Origin: Streptomyces sp. SJL17-4
GTDB lineage: Bacteria > Actinomycetota > Actinomycetes > Streptomycetales > Streptomycetaceae
Direction of reading: 5' to 3'
Assembly: GCF_036826855.1 (NCBI RefSeq)
Contig: NZ_CP104578.1
Location: 8,242,501 to 8,306,500 of the forward strand
DNA length: 64,000 bases
Below the pieces are notes generated by a model. That model did no database searches, was not told where the DNA came from, and was given only the letters and a program-made list of their open reading frames with translations. Shown here in pieces: positions 1 to 8,071 of this stretch (its first letter is position 1; every line of letters starts with the position of its first letter). The position numbers were made by a program, and so were the translations under genes.

Positions 1-372
1 GGCGTGAGCGAGAGGTCGCTGCGCTACTACGAGGCGCAGGGCCTGCTGACGTCCGAGCGGACGCCCGGCGGGCAGCGCGACTTCGGCGAATGGGCCGTCG
101 ACCGTGTGATCCGCATCCAGGCGCTGTACGCGGCGGGGCTCACCAGCAAGAAGATCGGCAGGCTGCTGCCCTGCATGAGGGACACGGACGGCGCGCCGAG
201 CGAGATCGCGACACCGAGGCTGGTCGAGGAGCTGCACGCGGAACGCGAGCGCATCGACCGCACGATCGCGGACCTGGTCCGCTCCCGGGACGTTCTCGAC
301 GAGGTCATCTCCGCAGCCTCCACCGCCTTCCCGACCGGTCTCCGCGCGGAAGCCCCGAGCGCCGTCGGGTGA
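1..372 (+). CDS. MerR-family transcriptional regulator, 5' truncated by window edge
   Basis: The reading frame is open from the first base (..GVSERSLRYYEAQGLL), the second helix of a MerR winged-helix DNA-binding domain. The start codon and about 10 residues must lie upstream of the window; the GTG at base 4 is an internal valine. The winged helix (about residues 1-65) is followed by a helical stretch (LVEELHAERERIDRTIADL) typical of the MerR dimerisation coiled coil. There is no cysteine pair or long effector domain, so it resembles short single-component MerR regulators of drug or redox genes. The effector and target are unknown. A perfect hairpin follows 70 bases after the stop. Confidence 0.9.
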   Translation, partial: GVSERSLRYYEAQGLLTSERTPGGQRDFGEWAVDRVIRIQALYAAGLTSKKIGRLLPCMRDTDGAPSEIATPRLVEELHAERERIDRTIADLVRSRDVLDEVISAASTAFPTGLRAEAPSAVG

Positions 373-443
373 CGGCCACCGTGACGGCCGGTGGCTGAGT
401 GTCCTGCGGCCCGAGCTGCGCACCGACCCCGGCGCGTCCTTCA

Positions 444-486
444 GCGGCTGCCGCGGAGAGCCGGATTGGCTCTCCGCGGCAGCCGC
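444..486 (+). terminator. Perfect 19-bp hairpin after the MerR gene
   Basis: Arms 444-462 and 468-486 are perfectly complementary, with the 5-nt loop ggatt. The hairpin sits between the plus-strand MerR gene and the convergent minus-strand SRPBCC gene. It lacks a T-run, as is usual for high-GC actinobacterial terminators, and could work in both directions. Confidence 0.8.
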
Positions 487-548
487 CACTACGTGAACGC
501 GTCGGGTGGCGGGGCCGCGGCCCGGCGCGCGGGGGTCGAAAGCGGGAT

Positions 549-605
549 GGTCAGCGCGACGGCCAGCGCGACGGCCAGCGCGACGGTCAGCGCGTGGGTC
601 AGCTC
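549..605. repeat. 12-bp tandem repeat, about 4.7 copies
   Basis: Units ggtcagcgcgac / ggccagcgcgac / ggccagcgcgac / ggtcagcgcgtg / ggtcagctc run without interruption in the gap after the MerR gene. They are in-frame multiples of three, and the minus strand reads as an AVALAVAL-like hydrophobic run, but no credible gene covers them. Confidence 0.8.
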
Positions 606-615
606 AGCCCCGGGT

Positions 616-1233
616 TCACAGGCGCGGGTCGTCGGTGGCGGGCGGCATCGGCCAGGGCTCCTGCGCTCGCGAGGGCGTGCTCGTCGGACTGGGCGCCCCC
701 ATCTCTCCGGGGGCCTCCCGGACCGGCGCGTCGGTCGGCGTCGGCGAGCCGGACCCGGTCGGACCTTCGGTGGCGTCCGAGGGCTGGACGCGACCGCGCC
801 AGGCACCGGTTTCGTGACCGTGGTCCTCGATGAAGCCCTTGAACCGCTTGAGGTCTCCCTTGACCCGCCTGTCCAGGATGCCGAGTGCGTCAGCCGCCTT
901 CTCGGCCATGCCCTCGGGTTCCATGTCCATGGCGAGACTCACCCGGGTGTGACCCTCGTCGAGCTCTTGGAAGGTGACGACGCCCTTCTGCTGCACCTCG
1001 CCGCCGACCGTGCGCCACGAGATGCGCTCGTCGGCAAGCTGATCGACGATCTCCGTGTCGAACTCGCGTCGGACGCCTGCGATCTTGGTCCGCCAGTGGC
1101 AGTGCCGGTCGTCGACCTGCGTGACGTCCTCGACGCCCTCCATGAAGCGCGGGAACTCCTCGAACTGCGTCCACTGGTTGTAGGCGTTCCGCAGGGGAAC
1201 GTCCACGTCGATCGTCTGCTTCACCATGCTCAT
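616..1233 (-). CDS. SRPBCC-family (START-like / polyketide cyclase-like) protein
   Basis: The 205-residue protein begins MSMVKQTIDVDVPLRNAYNQW, the usual first strand and helix of an SRPBCC fold. It continues with W-T-Q-F-E-E-F-P-R-F-M-E-G-V, a stretch typical of the cyclase/dehydrase branch. The fold occupies about residues 1-145. The tail (146-205) is rich in Pro, Ser and Thr and looks disordered. The start at 1233 was chosen because AGGAGG lies 7 bases upstream; a longer frame from 1329 has no site and no conserved residues. These proteins bind hydrophobic ligands, and many Streptomyces paralogues have no known substrate. The gene stands alone on the minus strand. Confidence 0.85.
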   Translation of the reverse strand: MSMVKQTIDVDVPLRNAYNQWTQFEEFPRFMEGVEDVTQVDDRHCHWRTKIAGVRREFDTEIVDQLADERISWRTVGGEVQQKGVVTFQELDEGHTRVSLAMDMEPEGMAEKAADALGILDRRVKGDLKRFKGFIEDHGHETGAWRGRVQPSDATEGPTGSGSPTPTDAPVREAPGEMGAPSPTSTPSRAQEPWPMPPATDDPRL

Positions 1234-1325
1234 GGCGATGCCTCCTGCCTGTGTCGCGGACAATTCGGGCTCGCTCCGCGCGTACCCGGCGAATCCCGGC
1301 CCAATCGTCGGGACGTCGGCTTCGA

Positions 1326-1835
1326 TCACTCGGTCGGGTCGTCGGCTTCGGCAACTCCGTCGGGAAGTCGGCGGACGATCGTGAACAGGTGCCTCACACG
1401 GGCGTGTTCCAGCCCGTCGGCGTCACTCAGGCGCGCCGTGACTTCGTAGGTGCCGCAGTGGGTCCGCCCGAGGGGCAGGCGTTCCGGCGGCAGCCGGATC
1501 TCGTACGGGCCTCCGGTACGGAAGCTGCCGAGAGCGATCCGTCGGGTCACCGGGGCCTCACCCGCTCTGATCCTGATGGTTTCGAAGACGAGGCCGTCGG
1601 TGTCCGCCCCCAGCCGGAAGGTGAGGGCGGTGCTGACCACGGTGCCCTCCGGCAGTTCGTACGGGACCTCGGTACCCGGCCCGTCGAGGGGCACCGTGAA
1701 CGTACCCAGGTCGTCGGAGACGAGAGACAGCTCCATCAGCTCGACGGCCTCCGTGGCGGGTCTGCTCGCTTCCCCGTGGGACGGGGGAGGGAGGGAGGCG
1801 GGGGACGCGCGGGTGGCGGGCTGCATGGGGTTCAT
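1326..1835 (-). CDS. RhoGDI-like immunoglobulin-fold protein
   Basis: The 169-residue protein has a low-complexity N-terminus (about 1-30), then a domain that follows eukaryotic Rho GDP-dissociation inhibitors along its whole length. The shared landmarks are VELMELSLVSDD, LPEGTVVSTALTFRLGADT, then LGSFRTGGPYEIRLP, then GTYEVTARLSDADG and a final HLFTI strand. In human RhoGDI the matching positions read LTLVCSSAPG, LKEGVEYRIKISFRV, VGSYGPRAEEYEFLTP, RGSYSIKSRFTDDD and WNLTI (recalled, not searched). The ATG is preceded by GGGAG and overlaps the stop of the STAS-like gene (ATGA), so the two are translationally coupled. Function in bacteria is not established; binding an isoprenoid or another hydrophobic group is only inference. 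Confidence 0.7.
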   Translation of the reverse strand: MNPMQPATRASPASLPPPSHGEASRPATEAVELMELSLVSDDLGTFTVPLDGPGTEVPYELPEGTVVSTALTFRLGADTDGLVFETIRIRAGEAPVTRRIALGSFRTGGPYEIRLPPERLPLGRTHCGTYEVTARLSDADGLEHARVRHLFTIVRRLPDGVAEADDPTE

Positions 1836-2215
1836 CTCCCTGAGGTGGCTGCAAGGCCCTGCCGGGCCCGGCAGGGCCGGCGACCACGGCGCGTCGGGCG
1901 AACCCGAGGCGCGCGGTCCGGGACGACGGTGAACAGGCGCAGGGTGCCCGTCCGCAGGAACGGGTGGTGCAACTGGCGGGGGACCGGTCCGACGAGCAGC
2001 AGGTCGGGGTGGGAGAAGTGCGCGGAGAGCAGTTCGTGCAGGCAGGAGACGGTCGTCAGGCCGATCGCGCCGGTCAGTGTCAGGAGCACGGTGTCGGACC
2101 CGGACGTGACTTCCCGGACGGCACGAGCCCCGCCCTCCTGCGCCCGGTAGGGCGGAGGCGCGGTCGGGGGGCACGGCGTCATCATGACGCGGCGTCGGCG
2201 TCGCCGTCTGGTCAT
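1832..2215 (-). CDS. STAS-like (anti-sigma-factor antagonist-like) protein
   Basis: The 127-residue product has an Arg-rich start, then a segment (about 35-100) with the strand-helix rhythm of STAS domains: TVLLTLTGAIGL, an amphipathic helix CLHELLSAHF, a second strand, and LRLFTVVPD, which matches the LFEVVPD end common in anti-anti-sigma factors. The usual phosphorylatable Ser/Thr in a D-S-S/T-G loop is not visible, and the domain is short, so it may be non-signalling or decayed. The C-terminal 25 residues are basic and unstructured. The ATG at 2215 has GAGGGTGA upstream; ATGs at 2185 and 2182 are alternatives. It overlaps the RhoGDI-like gene by 4 bases. Confidence 0.5.
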   Translation of the reverse strand: MTRRRRRRRVMMTPCPPTAPPPYRAQEGGARAVREVTSGSDTVLLTLTGAIGLTTVSCLHELLSAHFSHPDLLLVGPVPRQLHHPFLRTGTLRLFTVVPDRAPRVRPTRRGRRPCRARQGLAATSGR

Positions 2216-2340
2216 GGCCGGTCACCCTCGTGCGAACGTTCGTGGACCTTCTTCGCACGGGCGGCTGCCCGCTTCTCGACCCGGCAATCGTCGGGGGCGC
2301 GGTTCTTTGCTTCCCCCTGCTCAGCCTCCTCCACATGTGC

Positions 2341-2840
2341 TCAGACCCCGCCGCCTCGTGGTGGCCTCGGTCCCGACCCTGATGGCCGGCCGCATTCTGC
2401 TCGGTGCCGCCGAGGGCCCGGCGGCCTCCATGTCGATGCACGCCCTCTACAAGTGGTTCCCACCGGAGCGCCGCGCCCTGCCCTCGGCACTCCAGATCGG
2501 CGGCGCGGCCCTGGGCACGCTGATCGCGGCACCCCTGGTCACCTGGCTGATCGCCCTGGCCTTCGGCATGGTCGCGGTCACCATCCCCCTCCACTACATG
2601 ACGACCGCAGAGGTCGTCCCTCCCGCCCAGCGTGGAGCCGTCTTCGGCATCGTCGCCGGCATCGGCACCCTCCCGGGCCTCGTGGCACCGTTCCTGACCG
2701 GCCACCTCATCGACACGGCCGACACCCCGGCCGCCGGCTGCACCACCGCCTTCCTCGTCGCCGGCGCGGTGATGCTCATGGCCGGCACCTGCGCCCTCAC
2801 GGCCATCCGCCCGGAGCAGGACGCACGACGACTGGGGCTC
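2341..2840 (+). pseudogene. MFS transporter relic with internal deletion
   Basis: The frame reads GRILLGAAEGPAASMSMHAL, the TM4 region of a major-facilitator transporter, then KWFPPERRALPSALQIGGAA and TM5. It then jumps straight to LHYMTTAEVVPPAQRG and a TM11-TM12 pair, as found at the end of such proteins. The N-terminal helices and the whole central part (TM6-TM10) are missing. No start codon with a ribosome site is present. A full-length relative would be about 430-450 residues; about 165 remain. This is a clear in-frame deletion relic. Confidence 0.75.
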
Positions 2841-2995
2841 GACGTCAGGCCCCAGCCCTGGCCGCGTCGCATCAGTGGTCACCGACCGGCCATGCACATT
2901 CCGATCAACCGATGGGCAGATCATGCCGACCTGGTGCCATTGCGGCGGAGGCTGTGCCACGAAATCCTTGACCCTATAAAAGCCGGGGGAGCGCG

Positions 2996-4006
2996 GTGAG
3001 GCGGGTGGTGGTCATGGTGCGGCCGGTGTGGTCAGGGGCCTTGACGTTCGGACTGGTGAGTCTTCCGGTCGGGCTCTACACGGCCACGGACAGTCACACC
3101 TTCCACTTCCATCAGTTGCAGCGCGGCACCTCGGACCGCGTCCGGAACAAGAGGGTGAACGAACGGACAGGTGAGGAGGTCGCCCTCGACGACATCGTCA
3201 AGGGATTCGACACCGGGGGCGAGTACGTACTCGTGGAGCCCGAGGAGCTGGCGGACGTCGCTCCCGGACGGTCCAAGGCGCTGGAGATCACCGGATTCGT
3301 CGAGCTCGACGAAATCGCCCCGATCTTCTTCGACAGGACGTACTACCTCGGTCCGCGCGGCAAGGACTACGGGAAGATCTACCACCTCCTCGCCCGGGTC
3401 CTGTCGGATGCGAACCGGGCCGGCATCGCGACGTTCGTGATGCGGCAGCGGGAGTACCTGGTCGCGGTGAAGGCCGAGGACGGGCTCCTGACCTGCCACA
3501 CGCTCCACTGGGCGGACGAGATACGCGATCCCCACGAGCAGCTCGACGACCTCCCCGGCCGCACCAAGGTCTCGCCCAAGGAGCGGCAGATGGCCGAGCA
3601 GCTCATCGAGGCCCTGGCGATCGGCTGGGACCCCGAGGACTACCACGACACCTTCCAGGAGAAGGTCGCCGCGCTGATCGAGGCGAAGCGGGCGGGGGAG
3701 ACCGTGGAGAAGGCCGAACCGGCCGCCGAGTCCACGAACGTCGTCGACCTCATGGAGGTCCTCCGTGCCAGCGTCGAGAACGCCGACGGCGCCGGGAAGG
3801 GCCGGGGCGGTCCCGGCCGCCGCGGCCGCCGCGCTTCCGGCAAGCCGGCCGGGGCGCGGTCACCGAAGGGCGGCGGCGCGGAGCGGCGGCCCGGCGACCT
3901 CCAGGAGCTGACCAAGGCCGAGCTGTACGACAGGGCGGCCGAGGCCAAGGTGCGGGGTCGCTCCACCATGACACGCGACGAACTCATCGAGGCCCTCGCG
4001 GCCTGA
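2996..4006 (+). CDS. ku: Ku protein (bacterial non-homologous end joining)
   Basis: This is a typical bacterial Ku: [20 protein letters not shown] at the N-terminus, then the beta-barrel ring that threads onto DNA ends (to about residue 255). Ku homodimers bind broken ends and recruit LigD. The tail is an Ala/Gly/Arg-rich basic linker (about 265-300) and then a small helical module, [19 protein letters not shown].., like a Rho-N/SAP domain. The extended basic C-terminus is common in Streptomyces Ku. The GTG at 2996 has GGGGGA five bases upstream; the ATG at 3014 is an alternative giving MVRPVWSG. No ligD is nearby. The PfpI gene follows after 29 bases. Confidence 0.95.
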   Translation: MRRVVVMVRPVWSGALTFGLVSLPVGLYTATDSHTFHFHQLQRGTSDRVRNKRVNERTGEEVALDDIVKGFDTGGEYVLVEPEELADVAPGRSKALEITGFVELDEIAPIFFDRTYYLGPRGKDYGKIYHLLARVLSDANRAGIATFVMRQREYLVAVKAEDGLLTCHTLHWADEIRDPHEQLDDLPGRTKVSPKERQMAEQLIEALAIGWDPEDYHDTFQEKVAALIEAKRAGETVEKAEPAAESTNVVDLMEVLRASVENADGAGKGRGGPGRRGRRASGKPAGARSPKGGGAERRPGDLQELTKAELYDRAAEAKVRGRSTMTRDELIEALAA

Positions 4007-4035
4007 AGCGGAGCCCTTCACAGCAGGGAGACATC

Positions 4036-4602
4036 GTGTCACTCGACGGCAAGAACGTACTCTTCCTCACGACGAACTACGGCACGGAGCAGGACGAGTT
4101 GATGAAGCCGGCTGCCGCCCTGCGCGACGCCGGCGCCCGCGTCACCATCGCGGCGAAGAAGGACGAGGCGGTCCAGACCCTCGTCTCGGACCGCAAGCCA
4201 GGCGCTCTCGTCCCGCAGGACACGACCCTCGCGAAGGCGACGGCGGACGAGTTCGCCGCGGTGGTCGTGCCCGGCGGCACCGTGAACGCCGACCGGTTGC
4301 GGACCGACACGGACGCACGCCGTCTGCTCGCGGCCTTCGCCGAGGCAGGCAAACCGATCGCCGCCATCTGCCACGGGCCCTGGATCCTCGTGGACAGCGG
4401 GCTGACCGGTGACCGCGAACTCACGTCGTACCCGTCGCTCCGCTCCGACCTCGAGAACGCGGGCGCCACATGGCTGGACCGGGAGGTCGTCGTGGACACC
4501 TCCGGGCGCCATCCCCTCATCACCTCCCGTCGGCCCGGGGACCTCGACGCCTTCGCTTCGGCGATCGTCGACGTCCTCGAGACCGGCGGACACCGCGGCT
4601 GA
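4036..4602 (+). CDS. DJ-1/PfpI-family (type 1 glutamine amidotransferase-like) protein
   Basis: The 188 residues form a flavodoxin-like DJ-1/PfpI fold. The nucleophile elbow is IAAICHGPW (Cys112), and the acidic partner is Glu18 in GTEQDE. Family members act as proteases, chaperones or deglycases for methylglyoxal damage; which activity applies cannot be read from sequence. The GTG start at 4036 has GGGAG seven bases upstream. It follows ku by 29 bases and may share its transcript. The convergent alcohol dehydrogenase ends about 55 bases away. Confidence 0.92.
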   Translation: MSLDGKNVLFLTTNYGTEQDELMKPAAALRDAGARVTIAAKKDEAVQTLVSDRKPGALVPQDTTLAKATADEFAAVVVPGGTVNADRLRTDTDARRLLAAFAEAGKPIAAICHGPWILVDSGLTGDRELTSYPSLRSDLENAGATWLDREVVVDTSGRHPLITSRRPGDLDAFASAIVDVLETGGHRG

Positions 4603-4629
4603 CGATTCCGGCCTGTCGCGGCCCGGTCG

Positions 4630-4665
4630 GACGGCTCGTCAACGGCCGACGGCTCGTCAACGGCC
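4630..4665. repeat. 18-bp perfect tandem duplication
   Basis: The unit gacggctcgtcaacggcc occurs twice in a row (4630-4647 and 4648-4665). The second copy contains the stop codon region of the convergent alcohol dehydrogenase gene, so the duplication extended its 3' flank. Confidence 0.85.
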
Positions 4666-5847
4666 CGGGGTCAGCACGACCTTGACCATGCCGTCCCGCT
4701 TGGCCTGGAAGGTCTCGTAGGCCTGAGGTGCCTCCTCCAGGGGGAGGACGTGGGTCGCGAAATCGTCGACCCCCAACGGGTCGGCGTCGTCGAGCAGCGG
4801 GAGAATGTCGTCCACCCAGCGCCGGACGTTGGCCTGGCCCATCCGGAGCTGGATCTGCTTGTCGAAGAGGCTGCGCAGGGGCACGGGATCGACGGCGCCG
4901 CCATAGACCCCGACCAGACTGATGGTGCCGCCGCGGCGCACCGCGTCCACCGCCGCGTCGAACGCGGACATGCTGTCCACGCCGGCCCTGGTCATCAACC
5001 TCTTGCCGAGGGCGTCGGGCAGCAGTCCCGTGACCCGTTGCGCGGCCTTGGTGAGGGGCGCGCCGTGAGCCTCCATGCCGACGGCCTCGATGACGGCATC
5101 CGTGCCACGGCCGTCCGTGAGGTCCCGGATCCGGTCCCCGAGCCCGTCGCCCAGCTCGGCGAGGTCGAGCGCGCGAACACCGCGCTCCCGGGCCCGCGCG
5201 AGCCTCTCGGGAACGAGATCCACGCCGAGGACCTCGCCCGCGCCCCGGTGAAGGGCCACCCGGGCGGCCATGTCACCGATGGGCCCGAGCCCCAGCACCG
5301 TCACGCTCCCCCCGGGCGGAACCCCGGCGTAGGCGACGGCCTGCCAGGCGGTCGGCAGGACGTCGGAGAGGTAGAGGTACCGCTGGTCGGGGGCGTCGTC
5401 GGGCACCTTGACCGGCAGGGTGTCACCGAAGGGCACCCGGAGGAACTCGGCCTGGCCGCCGGGAACCTGACCGTAGAGCTTGGTGTAGCCGAACAGCGAC
5501 GCCCCCATGCCGTACTCCGTCACCTGCGTGGTCTCGCACTGCGACTGCAGCCCCTGGCCGCACATCCAGCACGTGCCGCACGAGACGTTGAACGGCACCA
5601 CCACCCGGTCGCCCGGCACGAGCGTACGAACGTCGGGCCCGACCTCCTCCACGATCCCCATGGCCTCGTGCCCGAGGATGTCACCGGCGTCCATGAACGG
5701 GCCGAACAGCTCGTACAGATGCAGGTCGGAGCCGCAGATGCCGGACGAGGTGACGCGTACGACCACATCCGTCGGATCGACGATCACCGGATCGGGCACG
5801 GTGTCCACGCGCACATCGCGCTGCCCGTGCCAGGTCAACGCCCTCAT
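4657..5847 (-). CDS. Zinc-dependent alcohol / formaldehyde dehydrogenase (MDR superfamily)
   Basis: The 396-residue medium-chain dehydrogenase has catalytic zinc ligands Cys38, His60 and Glu61 (SSGICGSDLH, GHEAMG). A structural zinc set is formed by Cys90, Cys93, Cys96 and Cys104. The Rossmann motif is LGLGPIG at about 204-210. An inserted segment around residues 265-300 and the overall pattern resemble the glutathione-independent formaldehyde dehydrogenase branch (FdhA-like), though the substrate is uncertain. ATG 5847 was chosen because GAGGAGAGG lies just upstream; an upstream extension to 5907 is not conserved. It is monocistronic and may serve aldehyde detoxification. Confidence 0.92.
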   Translation of the reverse strand: MRALTWHGQRDVRVDTVPDPVIVDPTDVVVRVTSSGICGSDLHLYELFGPFMDAGDILGHEAMGIVEEVGPDVRTLVPGDRVVVPFNVSCGTCWMCGQGLQSQCETTQVTEYGMGASLFGYTKLYGQVPGGQAEFLRVPFGDTLPVKVPDDAPDQRYLYLSDVLPTAWQAVAYAGVPPGGSVTVLGLGPIGDMAARVALHRGAGEVLGVDLVPERLARARERGVRALDLAELGDGLGDRIRDLTDGRGTDAVIEAVGMEAHGAPLTKAAQRVTGLLPDALGKRLMTRAGVDSMSAFDAAVDAVRRGGTISLVGVYGGAVDPVPLRSLFDKQIQLRMGQANVRRWVDDILPLLDDADPLGVDDFATHVLPLEEAPQAYETFQAKRDGMVKVVLTPGR

Positions 5848-5996
5848 GGTCCTCTCCTCACGCTCGACGGTTCGGCAGGCTCGACACCTCGCGACTGCCC
5901 GACCCACCGGGACCTATGCGCTTGTCCCCTACGGCGCCCCCACGGTCGGAGAACACCGCGGGGCGAGACAGGAACGCGGAGCGGGGGGCGCACAAG

Positions 5997-6212
5997 GTGA
6001 GCGCCGACCTCTTCCAGGGTCTCGACGACGTCGGCTTCTCCCTCGCCCCGAACGCCGTCACCTACTGGGTCGGCGAGGCCATGCACACGACGGACTACCA
6101 GGACCTCGACAAGACCCCGGAGGCCACCGCGGACGCGACCGCGACCCTGGCGGCCAACACCGCCCACCTCGCCCGACGCCTCAAGACCGCTCCCTACCCT
6201 GCCTCGCCCTGA
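5997..6212 (+). pseudogene. C-terminal fragment of a flavodoxin / NAD(P)H-dependent FMN reductase-type protein
   Basis: The frame reads SADLFQGLDDVGFSLAPNAV, then TYWVGEAMHTTDYQDLDKTP and TLAANTAHLARRLKT. This is the last third of a flavodoxin-family NADPH-dependent FMN reductase, including the late tyrosine-aspartate segment. The first 120 or so residues with the FMN phosphate loop are absent and there is no start codon with a ribosome site. It lies between the start of the alcohol dehydrogenase gene and the end of the phosphatase gene. Confidence 0.6.
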
Positions 6213-6252
6213 CCCCGGGCCGAGGGCGGGGACGCCGGCGTCGGTGCTGCGC

Positions 6253-8034
6253 TCAGTCCACCCGAATCCCCAGGACACACGCGTCGTCCTCGTGGCCCGC
6301 GACGTCGGGATCGGCCAGCAACGCATCGATGAGCCCCTGCACCCCCTGCACCCCCTGCACCCCTTGCACCGCTTGCACCCCCTGCACCCCTTGCACCCCT
6401 TGCGGTTCCGGCGGAGCAGCGGACGCCACCGCCTGGGCCAGCCGGTCGATCCCCTGGGTCACGTCCTCACCGCGGCGCTCGACCATGCCGTCGGTGTAGA
6501 GCACCAGCAGATCGCCCGGTCGCAGCCGCGTCGACGCGGTCTCGTACGCATAACCCGGCAGGGCTCCGAGGAGCGGCCCGCGCTGCTCGGTCCCCAGCGG
6601 CTCGGCACGGCCTTCGCGCAGCAGAAGTGGTGCGGGATGCCCGGCGTCGGCCCAGTGCAGGACCTTGTCCTCGTCGAGGTGACCGACCACCACGGTGGCC
6701 GTCTGATCCGCCGGATCGCTGCACACCAGCTCGTTCAGCCAGGTCGTGATCTCGCCGGCGGAGGCGCCCGTCTGCGCCAGCCCCGCCAGCGCGTGCCGCT
6801 GCTGGGCCATCCGTGCGACGGCGTCCAGGCCGTGTCCCGACGCGTCGCCGATGGCGACGAGCACCCGGCCGTCCGGCAGCAGCCGGCACTTGTACCAGTC
6901 ACCGCCCACAGCGGCGTCGGGCTCGGCCGGCCGGTAGGAGGCGGCAACCGTCAGGCCGACCGCGGCCAACGCCTCGGAGTGCGTGGGCAGGATCGCCTCG
7001 CGCAACGTGTCCGCGATCCTCCGCTCCGCCTCCGTCTGCCGTCGCAGCTGATCCGACTCCCGCTCCGTCTCGGCCAGCCGCCGTCGGCTGCGGATCTGCG
7101 GGGTGAGGTCGCGGGCCACCAGGTTCAGCGCCCACGCCCTGCCGTCCGTCCCGGTGACCGGCCGCCCCAGCAGGTCGAGCGTCCGGAGCTCGCCGAGCAC
7201 AAGGAAACGGATCCGCGTCCAGGCGGGCTCCTCGCCCGCAAGCACCGAGCTGAGGAACTCCGCGAGCGCCGTCAGATCGTCCGGCAGCAGCGCGTCGCAC
7301 AACTGCTCCAGGGTCCACGGCATGCGCACATCGGCGTGGAAGATGCGACTGAGCCCCTCCGACCAGGTGACCTTCCCGGAGAGCAGATCCCAGTGTCCCC
7401 AGCCCATCGAGGCCACGAACTGCGCGTCGATGGTCAGCAGCTCAGCCTGGCTCTGTACGGGTTGCCACGTCGCCAGGATCTGTTCACCGCACCGGGCGGC
7501 GGAGTACAGCAGCGGCGCCCGGTGGATCCGGCCCAGCCGCTGCTCCGTGTAGTCCACGACCAGCCGGTCCAAGGGCTTTCCGGTGTCCACCACGTCCACC
7601 AGGGCGGCCAGCAGCCCCGAGTGCGCCGCGCCCGGCCGCGCCTCCAGGAACCGTTGGCCGACCTGGTGGTCCGGGGCCTCCAGCCATTCCGCCGACCGCA
7701 CGCGGTTGCCGGCCACGATGCGGAAGTCCAGGACGGCGCCCGTGTCGTCCTGGACCGGTTCGAGCAGTACGGCTGAGGCCGGGATCGCCGCGAGGACCGA
7801 GCAGACGCCGCTGCCGCCCGGCTCGTGGGTGCCGCACAAGCACGGTGAGGCCCCATCCGTCTCCGCGGACGGCGGGAGCACGGCCAGGGACTGCAACGGC
7901 GACGCCAGCTCCGTACCGCCCGATCCGTCGAGCGGGCGCTCCGCGTTCCGGCGCACCGCCGCACGCAGGGCGGTGATCTCTCGGCCGATCATGCCCTTGA
8001 GGGCGTCGACACTGTCGGGCAGGGGAAAGGTCAT
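6253..8034 (-). CDS. PP2C-type SpoIIE phosphatase with N-terminal sensor regions
   Basis: The 593-residue protein probably dephosphorylates an anti-sigma-factor antagonist. Residues about 1-350 look like two divergent PAS/GAF-type sensor domains (AAIPASAVLLEPVQDDTGAV and MGWGHWDLLSGKVTWSEGL). The SpoIIE/PP2C catalytic domain follows, with AVGGDWYKCRLLPDG, IGDASGHGLDA and LVLYTDGMVERRGED supplying metal-binding aspartates, and a closing HEDDACVLGI. A (Val-Gln-Gly)n tract of about 24 residues is inserted just before the last helix. No histidine-kinase-like domain is seen. GGAGG lies six bases before the ATG. It is one of two SpoIIE-type phosphatases in this window. Confidence 0.92.
   Translation of the reverse strand: MTFPLPDSVDALKGMIGREITALRAAVRRNAERPLDGSGGTELASPLQSLAVLPPSAETDGASPCLCGTHEPGGSGVCSVLAAIPASAVLLEPVQDDTGAVLDFRIVAGNRVRSAEWLEAPDHQVGQRFLEARPGAAHSGLLAALVDVVDTGKPLDRLVVDYTEQRLGRIHRAPLLYSAARCGEQILATWQPVQSQAELLTIDAQFVASMGWGHWDLLSGKVTWSEGLSRIFHADVRMPWTLEQLCDALLPDDLTALAEFLSSVLAGEEPAWTRIRFLVLGELRTLDLLGRPVTGTDGRAWALNLVARDLTPQIRSRRRLAETERESDQLRRQTEAERRIADTLREAILPTHSEALAAVGLTVAASYRPAEPDAAVGGDWYKCRLLPDGRVLVAIGDASGHGLDAVARMAQQRHALAGLAQTGASAGEITTWLNELVCSDPADQTATVVVGHLDEDKVLHWADAGHPAPLLLREGRAEPLGTEQRGPLLGALPGYAYETASTRLRPGDLLVLYTDGMVERRGEDVTQGIDRLAQAVASAAPPEPQGVQGVQGVQAVQGVQGVQGVQGLIDALLADPDVAGHEDDACVLGIRVD
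6334..6405. repeat. 9-bp tandem repeat, 8 units, inside the SpoIIE phosphatase gene
   Basis: Units of cccctgcac with C/T variation run eight times without a break. On the coding (minus) strand each unit encodes one Val-Gln-Gly triplet (one reads Val-Gln-Ala). The period is a multiple of three, so copy-number change would lengthen or shorten a protein loop without a frameshift. Confidence 0.95.
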
Positions 8035-8071
8035 CGTTCGCCTCCGCGAACTTCATGACACGCCGCTCGTC

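Noticed and set aside
1836..2960. Minus-strand frame extending the RhoGDI-like protein upstream to 544 residues
   Set aside because: The extension is Pro/Arg/His-rich, antisense to the MFS relic, and the true start at 1835 has a ribosome site and an ATGA overlap.
2971..2980. TATAAA box ahead of ku as a promoter
   Set aside because: No acceptable -35 element lies 16-19 bases upstream and the start would be too close to the ribosome site.
6334..6405. Short regular repeats as a CRISPR array
   Set aside because: Nine-base units without spacers, in frame inside a phosphatase gene, are a coding tandem repeat.
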